DNA of 25,611 nucleotides from Stramonita haemastoma (Eukaryota; Mollusca; Gastropoda; Neogastropoda; Muricidae). The number at the start of each line of letters is the position of its first letter. Position 1 is the first letter of the stretch. A program made the position numbers and the translations under genes. Shown here piece after piece: positions 18,909 through 25,611 of this stretch. The DNA lies in NCBI GenBank assembly GCA_030674155.1, contig CM060329.1, positions 22,877,300 to 22,902,910 of the forward strand. Reading direction: 5' to 3'. The notes beneath the pieces are model-generated. The model did no database searches and was not told where the DNA came from. It was given only the letters and a program-made list of their open reading frames with translations.

Positions 18909-19062
18909 TAAGTGCACAATTAAAACCTGTTCTGCTTTTGGAAGAGTAGGCTATTGTGTGCCAGTGGGAACTGATGACCAAGTTTTCTAAACTGCATGCT
19001 CATGGGGACTAGATGTAGAACACCACACGAGTGTTTATCCACTATCCTCGAAATGGAAGCGT
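18909..19062 (+). repeat. microsatellite-bracketed dispersed repeat, copy 3
   Basis: ATTAAAACCTGTTCTGC, GGAAGAGTAGGCT, TGTGTGCCAGTGGGAACTGA, TAAACTGCATGCTCATGGGG and GTGTTTATCCACTATCCTCG match 8176-8326 and 6604-6713. It runs directly into a CG/CA tract on the right. It lacks the inserted retroposon tail present in copy A. Confidence 0.75.
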
Positions 19063-19127
19063 GCACGCGCGCGCGCGCTGCGCGCACACACACACACACA
19101 CACACAAACGCACACACACACACACAC
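19063..19127. repeat. (CG)n/(CA)n compound microsatellite
   Basis: ACGCGCGCGCG then a CA run with one AACG break. The CG part is a potential Z-DNA segment. Confidence 0.93.
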
Positions 19128-19283
19128 CAATGTTGTCAGGTATACATTTTCCCCCATGTCTGTTCTCAGTTTACCCACAGTGTGCATCACCACCTTCATT
19201 ACCTCCCCTTCTCATTTTTGTTTTGGCTTCAGTGTTAAGCATACTTACGTCGAATTTCGTTACCTTGTATCTGTTTTGTAGCA

Positions 19284-19505
19284 ACTTGACTTCAAACAAA
19301 GTGTTCAAATCTGCTCTTGGACGTTAGCTTCTGCTTCGCTCTTGTACCCCCACCCCCACCCCCCCCCTTCCGCTTCATATGCAGCTCAATGTGCTTTATC
19401 ACATGGACAGTGAAAACACCCGTTTTGTTTATTGCTACTTTGTTGATATTGCCTCCCAGTTTGCTTTCATCTATTACATAGGATTCAATGCATAGTCTAG
19501 TTCTG
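19284..19505 (+). repeat. dispersed repeat pair D, copy 2
   Basis: Partner of 16600-16815, with an extra C-rich segment (about 19346-19370) not present in copy 1. Confidence 0.55.
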
Positions 19506-19581
19506 GCCTTGCTCTGTCATTTTGAACTCTGCATGACAATAAACCATCCAACTTTGAAATCAGACGACTTCGAAGACTTAC

Positions 19582-19593
19582 TGCGCATGCGCG
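19582..19593. promoter_or_regulatory. NRF1-like palindrome TGCGCATGCGCG
   Basis: The 12-mer fits the consensus YGCGCAYGCGCR of nuclear respiratory factor 1, which in animals is found mainly at promoters of housekeeping genes. It lies about 300 bp upstream of a GC-richer open stretch at 19890-20050. A single site cannot prove a promoter, and alternating CG/CA tracts nearby make chance matches easier. Confidence 0.3.
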
Positions 19594-19873
19594 AAATTAT
19601 TCTGTAACCTTGGAAACTTTGCTAGTACTTGTTCCATGTTCGCACCTTCACACGTATTTGAACCTTTATTTACTTTTTCCGTACAGAAAAGTATCTTTAG
19701 TTTATCATTCTTAATAGAATACTTTCCATGGACAAGCTTCAACTTTCAAGGGTTTTGAAGATGTTTGTCACAAGTTATCATTTTGGTCATTTTGAAAAGG
19801 ATTCATGGACTTGGATCAAATAGTCCCAAATTTTGTTTTTTTTTAATCCAAAAATCACTTACACTTAATTCAG

Positions 19874-20050
19874 TTTAAAACGGAAGGAAAATCACCCGTG
19901 GGATCGTGGTCCACGGAGAGCGAGTCAGTGCCAAAGACTGGGAGACAGTTCTAGCTGTGCTGAAGAATGCAAACCCAGTCGCTTCCGCACCAGAATTGCT
20001 TGTAGAAAGGGACGAAAGCCGCGTTTTGCGTACGCGAAAAACAATGACAA
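19874..20050 (+). other. possible coding exon, weak evidence
   Basis: A GC-richer island in AT-rich DNA. Open readings exist in more than one frame: one contains SAKDWETVLAVLKNANP and PELLVERDESRVLRTRK over about 50 codons, which has the look of real protein with an amphipathic helix. Another begins after an acceptor-like TTAATTCAG at 19873 and reads KTEGKSPVGSWSTESES before a stop. There is no ATG at a sensible place in the first reading and the right side runs into a TAA microsatellite. I cannot choose a frame or a function. It may be a host exon or merely GC-biased sequence. Confidence 0.2.
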
Positions 20051-20061
20051 TAGCAGTCGTA

Positions 20062-20091
20062 ATAACAACAACAATAATAATAATAATAATG
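20062..20091. repeat. (TAA/AAC)n trinucleotide microsatellite
   Basis: TAACAACAACAATAATAATAATAAT-type sequence of about 30 bp, followed by looser AAT motifs to 20125. Confidence 0.9.
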
Positions 20092-20149
20092 TTTTAACAG
20101 TAATAATGATACAGTAATAATAAAATTGATAATTTCACTCAATTTCACT

Positions 20150-20262
20150 TTCGGAGGAGTGGAGTTGGTTGTGATGTTAGTTCCAAAGAAAAATCCCCTT
20201 GGACTGGTGTTTCAGTGGTGGCTCCCGGGCTACTAGATATGTGCAGTTTTCTAACCACTCCC
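20150..20262 (-). mobile_element. degenerate tRNA-derived SINE remnant
   Basis: Plus-strand GGAGTGGAGTTGG, TGATGTTAGTTCCAAAGAAA and AAATCCCCTTGGACTGG line up with the minus-strand SINE at 1655-1720 (GGAGAGTGGAGTCAG, GATGTTAACTCCAGGAGAAA). The box B region is destroyed, although TTTTCTAACCACT near 20250 recalls the head. A CA/C-rich tract follows. Confidence 0.55.
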
Positions 20263-20269
20263 CCCCCAC

Positions 20270-20860
20270 ACACACACACACATACACAATACACACAATT
20301 TTAATGGCCAAAACTAGATCAGAATTATAAAAGCAACACTTGATGACTAGGGCAGGGATGGTCAGAAATGGAGACTAGTCAATTCGTATTTGAATATTTT
20401 GAGAGTTGAATTTTGTAAAAATGGGTTTTGTTTGTTGGTTTTTTGTTTGGTTGGTTGTTTTTTTGGGAGGAGAAAGGAAATGTCATAAGCATATATGGAA
20501 AGCAAATTTTCAATAGTTCAGGCAGCTTACTGAGAATGAATTTCAATTTTCAAGAGTTCTCCCAAATTTGAAGATTTTTTAAATCGATTTGTTCCACCAC
20601 AGAAATGTCCAAGATAATTGTCTGTTTTTAATTGTTGTCAGTTTGTTTAATTACAACTGAAACAGCATCGGGTTTAAAGTTGTGAAAAATTATCAAGCTT
20701 TGAAAGGTAAAATCAAGTTGATTCGCTGATCACTACATTTTTATTTGTCAACCACCACGATACATTTTAATGAGAGTGATAGCTTAGTTACTAATATCCT
20801 CTATTCTCCAAAATGTGTCAAAATAATTACATTTCTCAATTCTCGATTTGTGGGCCCATG
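20270..20860. other. gene-free stretch
   Basis: A short CA tract at 20268-20288, then AT-rich sequence with T-rich patches. No recognised element or gene. Confidence 0.5.
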
Positions 20861-20867
20861 CAGGCCA

Positions 20868-21130
20868 GTGTGTGCGTTTGTTGTTTGTGTACGCACGTGG
20901 TGCATGTGCGAGTGTGCGTGCGTGTTGTGTGTTATGCGCGTGTGTGTGCGTGTGCATGCGTGCGTGCGTGCGTGTGTGCGTGTTGTATGTGTGTGTGTGT
21001 GTAATGTGTAAGGGCGTTGGTTTGCCATGGTTAAAAGTAAGCGCCCATAGTTGTGTACATGCACCAATGTGTGTGTACGCACACGCAAGCGTGTGTGTTA
21101 TATATGTGTATGTGTGTGTGCATGTGTGTT
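20868..21130. repeat. compound (GT)/(GC) repeat region
   Basis: Irregular TG/CG repeats with GTGCGTGCGTGCG steps (20888-21003), a unique gap of about 55 bp, then more GT-rich sequence at 21066-21130. Open frames on both strands are Cys/Val or His/Thr repeats from this tract. Confidence 0.9.
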
Positions 21131-21563
21131 GTTCTGAGATGTTTTTACAACTAAAGACAACTGGATAGAAGCAAAATATTTGTTCTGTTAGAAATTTGAC
21201 AAGTGAGGCAACCCTCATTTTTCATGCTTGAATGTTGGCCATAAAATTAATGTAAACCGACAGAGAAATGGGGAAAAGTCGCCGGTGGAATAACCACAAT
21301 GGCTGTTGATATCAGGCTTCTGTAGAAGTAAACACCACTAGTTTTCCTAAACGCTCACCCAAAAAAAAATCTCCATACCTTCACTGGCTTGCCAAATGGT
21401 TCACATGTACCCTCGGCATTTTTGAGACATTCTCTTTTGAAATATGCTTTTAAACTGACCATAATCATGACATAATGTTACCGGCTCAAAGATTTTAAAG
21501 CGTTAACAGAGAAAGCTTGGTTAGAATAAGAAGATGGAGAGGATAAATGAGTGCTAAACTTAC

Positions 21564-21618
21564 CGATGACAAACAGTATGCCAACCATGAGCTCTTGTCG
21601 GAAAGGCCGCTTCGTCAT
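21564..21618 (-). CDS. possible first coding exon with strong splice donor
   Basis: On the minus strand an ATG at 21618 opens MTKRPFRQELMVGILFVI and ends at a consensus donor G|GTAAGT (GT at plus 21563-21562), leaving one base of a split codon. A basic start followed by a hydrophobic run looks like a signal or membrane segment. The frame is open upstream of the ATG as well, so the exon could be internal. Upstream in minus sense are ATTGGCC (an inverted CCAAT box), CACGTG, TTGCATAA and a (CT)n tract, which would suit a promoter. An acceptor-like TATCAACAG at plus 21303 would splice in phase to AIVVIPPATFPHF and a stop at 21247; that join is speculation. No family is recognised. Confidence 0.3.
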
Positions 21619-21696
21619 GCGTAGAACGTTTTGGCCAATCAGCTGCTTCTTATGCAACCACGTGCATAATTTGTGTATTGTACTCGGATTCTTTGT

Positions 21697-21701
<5 letters not shown>

Positions 21702-21735
<34 letters not shown>
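21702..21735. repeat. (CT)n microsatellite
   Basis: About 34 bp of CT, lying 85 bp upstream (minus sense) of the candidate ATG at 21618. Confidence 0.95.
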
Positions 21736-21738
<3 letters not shown>

Positions 21739-21969
21739 ACCCTGGGGGCAAATTTTAGATTTAAAAAAAGTAATAATAATAAGAAAAAAAAAGTTTTACT
21801 TAGATAATTATATCTTTCTTTTTTTATATCTTGTCAGTTAAACACACACAGGGACCATTGTAATAAGCTCAATTTCCAGTCAATTATGTCTACAGTTTTT
21901 GGTTTTCAATACTCTGCTTCAGAACTGTCTTCATTCTCCTTGTTTCCTCCTCAACACACACGTCATAAA

Positions 21970-22135
21970 AATTGCTTGACTCCTTTAGGGAATTGTGTCC
22001 TGAAGTTACCATTACTACAGATTCCACTTCCCAAAGGTCTTTCTGATGAGACATTAAACTGAGACCAGGTTGGCCAATGCTCCCAGAACATCTTGAGCAC
22101 ACATTAAAAAACCCATTACGCCTTTTGTAAAAAAA
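21970..22135 (+). mobile_element. SINE remnant, core and 3' part
   Basis: CCTGAAGTTACCATTACTAC, GATTCCACTTCCCAAAG, TCTGATGAGACATTAAACTG and GAGCACACATTAAAAAACCC follow the core order of the SINE at 1345-1465. The tRNA-like head is eroded beyond recognition. An A-rich segment and GAATGAATGATA (22170-22182) may be its tail. Confidence 0.6.
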
Positions 22136-22184
22136 TAAAACAAAATAAAGGCCATTTCGTGCCTATAGGAATGAATGATATTTA

Positions 22185-22369
22185 AAAACAAAACACAGCA
22201 TACACACATGTGTAGTGTTTAGACAACATCCCCGAAGTCAGAATACAGCTATTCCATTAATGATGGTTAGAAACAGTACAACACACCAGATCTTTTTGAT
22301 AAACTTTGGAGCTCTATGGGAGAAAAAAGAAAAGAAAGGAAAAGACAGTTAAAAATGAAAGAATCTGTG
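22185..22369. other. short gene-free stretch before the satellite
   Basis: A-rich unique-looking sequence. I see nothing recognisable in it. Confidence 0.5.
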
Positions 22370-22411
22370 TGCAGGGTCCCCACCACATGAGCCCAAACAA
22401 ACAAACACACT
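22370..22411 (-). repeat. inverted fragment of the satellite at the array edge
   Basis: GTGCAGGGTCCCCACCACAT and AAACAAACAAACACAC are the reverse complement of the unit segment at 22515-22556 (GTGTGTTTGTTTGTG..., ATGTGGCGGGGACCCTACAC) with a few differences. Only about 42 bp are inverted, and unit 1 starts directly after it. Confidence 0.65.
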
Positions 22412-25400
22412 AAAAACGGCTCTTTCGCTCGCATCTGTGCTCAAAACGTCAGCTTTTTCTGGCGACGGGTGGGTATGCCTGCGTGCAAGCATGGGCGCGC
22501 TGGATTTTGTCAGTGTGTTTGTTTGTGTGCGCGCATGTGGCGGGGACCCTACACTTTGCTCTGGTGCATCATATTGCTGTATACAGTCATTATTCTTGTG
22601 CGCAATGCTTGTCTTTTGTCACGTACACTTACCAGCTTTCCTTGACACAAACTAGCTTTCTTAGCTCTTTTGGGCTGTGGCGTCGACACAAATTCGGTGC
22701 CACACCTATCCAAGATCAGATGGTGGGAGAAGGTGTATGCATACAGTGCGATATAGTCTTGGTGTCGTGGGGTCTTTTACCGTGCAAAAGTGGGGGTTGA
22801 ACGTTGCTGAAAACCGCTCTTTCGCTCGCATCTGTCCTCAAAACCGCAACTTTTTTTCTGGCGGGAGATGGGTGTGCGTGAGCGCAAACGCGCGCGCTGG
22901 TGTTTGTCAGTGTGTTTGTTTGTGTGCGTACATGTGGCAGTGACCCTGTACTTTGCTGTGGTGCATCATATTGCGGTATATTGTCATTATTCTTGTGCGC
23001 AATCCTTGATTTTGTCGCGTACACTTACCAGCTTTCCTTCCGACAAACTAGCTTTATTAGCTCTTGGGAGCTGTGGTGTCGCCACAAATCCAGCGTCGCA
23101 CCTAGCCAAGATGGTGGGAGAGAGTGTATGCATACAGTGCAATATTGTCTTGGTGTCGTGGGGTATTTTACCGTGCAAAAGTGGGGGCTGGACGGGGTTG
23201 AAAACGGCTCTTTCGCTTGCAATTCTGTTCAAAACGGTACCTTTTTCTGGCGAGCGATGGGTATGGATGCACGCACATTCGGCGTGTTGGTGTTTGTCAC
23301 TGTGTTTGTTTGTGTGCGCGCATGTAACAGACCCTGAACTTTGGTCTGGCGCATCATATTGCTGTATATTGTCATTATTCTTGTGCGCAATACTTGCTTT
23401 TTGTCGCGTACACTTACCAGCTTTCCTTCATACAAACTAGCTTTCTTAGCTCATTTGGGCTGTGACGTCGCCACAAATCCGACGCCACACCTATCCAAGA
23501 TGATGGGAGAGAGTGTATAGAGTGCGATAATGTCTCGGTACCGTGGGGTCTTTTGCCGTACAAAAGTAGGGGTTGGACGGGGCTGAAAACGGCTCTTTTG
23601 CTCGCATCTGCGCTCAAAACGGAACCTTTTTCTGGCGCAGTGTGGGTATGTGTGTGTGTACACGCGCGCGCTGGTGTTTGTCGGTGTGTTTGTTTGTGTG
23701 CGCGCATGTAGCAGGGACCCGACACTTTGCTCTGGGGCATCATATTGCTGTTTATTGTCATTATTCTTGTGCGCATTACTTTTTTTTTCTCGCGTAGGCT
23801 TACCTGTTTTCCTTCAGACAAACTGGCTTTCTTAGCTCTTGGGGCTCTGGTGTCGCAACAAATCCTGCGCCACACCTATCCAATGTGGTGAGAGAGAGAG
23901 TGTATGCATGCAGTACGATATTGTCTTGGTGCCATGGGGTCTTTTACTGTGCAAAAGTGGGGGTTGGGCGGGGCTGAAAACGGCTCTTTTGCTGGCATCT
24001 GTGCTGAAAAACGGCACATTTTTCTAGTGGGGGTTGGGTATGCGTCTGAGTGCGCACGCGCGCGCTGAAGTTTGTCAGTGTGTTTGTTTGTGTGCGCACA
24101 TGTGGGAGGGACCCTCCAGTTTGCCCTGGTGCATCATATCGCTGTATATTGTCATTATTCCTTTGCACAATGCTCATTTTTTGTCGCGTACACTTACCAG
24201 CTTTCTTTCCCACAAACTAGCTTTCTTAGCTCTTCAGGGCTCTTCTGTCGCCACAAATCTGGCGCCACACCTATCCAAGATGGTGGGAGAGAGTGTATGC
24301 ATACATCACGATATTGTCTTGGTACCGTGGATCTTTTACCATGCAAAAGTGGGTTGGACGGGGCTGAAAACGGCTGTTTGGCTGGCATCTGTGCTTAAAA
24401 CGGCACCTTTTTCTGGCGGGGGGTGGGTATGCGCTCGCGCGCGCTGGTGTTTATCAGTGTGTTTCTTTGTGTGAGGCATGTGGCGGCGACCCTGCACTTT
24501 GCCCTGGTCTATCATAAAAAAATATTGCTGTATATTGTCATTATTCTTGTGCACAGTGGTTGTTTATTTGTCGCTTACACTTACCACCTTTCATTCCGAC
24601 AAACTAACTTTCCTAGCTCTTGGGGTATCTGGTCTCGCCACAAATCCGGCTCCACACCTATCCAAGATGGTGGTAGAGAGTTTATGCATGCAGTACGATA
24701 TTGTCTTGGTACAGTATCTGTGCTGAAAACGGCATCTTTTTCTGGAAGGGGGTGGGTATGCTTGTGCGCACGTGTCTTGATTCCGCGGGGTCTTTTACCG
24801 CGCAAACGTGGGGGTTGGATGGGGCTGAAAGAGTCACTTTCGCTCGCATCTGTGCTCAAAACGGCACCTCTTTCTGGCGGGAGTGGGGGGGGGGTGTATG
24901 CCTGCGATCACGAACCTCGCACTGATGTTTGTCAGTGTGTTTGTTTTTCTGCGTGCATGTTGCTAGGACCCTACACGTTGCCATGGTGCATCATATTCCT
25001 GTATATTGTCATTATTCTTGAGTGCAATTGCTTGTTTTTGTCGCGTACATTTACCAGCTTTCCTTCCGACAAACCAGTTTCTTAGCTATTAGGTGTTCTC
25101 CTGTGGCACAAATCTGGGCAGACAAATACTAAAGGTGGATGGAGAGTGTATATGCATACAGTATGATATTGGCTTTGTGCCGTGGGGTCTTTTACCTTGC
25201 AAAAGGGGGTGTTGGACGGGGATGAAAACGGTTCATTCGCTGGCATCTGTGCTCAAAAAGGCACCTTATTCTAGCTGCGGTTGGGTATGCGTGCACGCAC
25301 TCGCACGCGCGCCGGTGTTCGTTAGTGTATTTGTTTGTGTGCGCAAATATGGCAGGGACCCTACAATTTGCTCTGGTGCATCATATTGCTGTATATTGTC

Positions 25401-25611
25401 ATTATTCTTGTGTGCAATGCTTGTTTTTTTGTGGCGTAAACTTACCAGCTTTCCTACCAACAAACTAGCTTTCTTAGCTCTTGAGTGCTCTCGTGCCGCC
25501 ATAAATACGGCGCCACACTAACCCAAGATGGTGGGAGAGAATTGTATGTATTCTGTACAATACTGTCTTGGTGCCATGGGGTCTTTTACCGTGCAAAAGT
25601 CGGGGTTCGAC
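22412..25611 (+). repeat. tandem satellite, unit about 390 bp, at least eight units
   Basis: Units counted from the AAAACGGCTCTTTCGCTCG block start near 22412, 22810, 23201, 23586, 23977, 24367, 24828 and 25225, giving spacings of 398, 391, 385, 391, 390, 461 and 397, and the array continues past the window edge. Each unit holds, in order: GCTCAAAACGG, a G-rich then CG/CA-alternating segment with GCGCGCTGGTGTTTGTCAG, GTGTGTTTGTTTGTGTGCG, GGGACCCT, the most conserved core GCATCATATTGCTG with TGTCATTATTCTTGTGCGC, TACACTTACCAGCTTTCCTT, ACAAACTAGCTTTCTTAGCT, GCCACACCTATCCAAGATGG, and GGGGTCTTTTACCGTGCAAA. Units differ by many substitutions and small indels, so the array is not freshly amplified. 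Long open frames across units are not kept in phase and are not called. Confidence 0.93.

Noticed and set aside
22412..25611. CRISPR array, or a repetitive protein gene with 140-220 codon frames
   Set aside because: The repeat is a 390-bp tandem unit without short direct repeats and unique spacers, and the open frames shift between units because spacings are not multiples of three.

Overview
The window looks like non-coding, repeat-dense nuclear DNA from a marine invertebrate, most likely a mollusc and possibly a gastropod. The evidence is indirect: very long (CA)n, (CT)n and (GA)n microsatellites, tRNA-derived SINEs, retroposon 3' tails ending in short (GATT)n-type repeats, TGACCTTGACC-rich repeats, a Penelope-like element, and a multi-copy gene family that I know mainly from lophotrochozoan and cnidarian genomes. 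There is no bacterial or viral gene organisation and no complete host gene. Nearly all open frames that can be translated are microsatellite or low-complexity shadows.

Layout. 1-2350: microsatellites, a retroposon 3' tail, and two tRNA-derived SINEs in opposite orientation facing a 100-N assembly gap. 2349-4113: a decayed but clearly recognisable copy of a multi-copy invertebrate family with a PIN/FEN1-like nuclease core and a cysteine-rich CXC C-terminus, carrying a stop and about six frameshifts. 4171-4400: TGACCTTGA repeats. 5000-6600: poly-C and CA tracts. 6531-9130: a mosaic of microsatellite-bracketed repeats with a C-terminal LINE fragment in the middle; one part (7000-8330) recurs about 10.9 kb away at 17878-19062. 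10610-12470: a dead Penelope-like element. Next to it on the opposite strand are an RNase H fragment and a 3' end from I-like LINEs (12480-13030). 15056-16050: an L1/Tx1-like LINE C-terminus on the minus strand. 16600-19505: further repeats, including a second duplicated pair. 19580-20050: a GC-richer island with an NRF1-like palindrome and open frames. 21240-21740: a possible small minus-strand host exon with a good splice donor. 22412 to the right edge: a tandem satellite of at least eight units of about 390 bp that runs out of the window.

There is no operon-like cooperation between genes here. What links the features is retroposition: at least four classes of retroelement remnant (Penelope-like, I-like LINE, L1/Tx1-like LINE, a LINE with an RPK..RW.DNI.EW tail) plus SINEs, with microsatellites at many element edges. 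The points most worth following up are the satellite with its inverted left edge and its conserved splice-like signals on the minus strand, the microsatellite-bracketed repeat that shares its sequence with the SINE 3' region, the filled/empty-site comparison between the duplicated copies, and the PIN/CXC family remnant. All family assignments are from reading translations by eye, without database searches.
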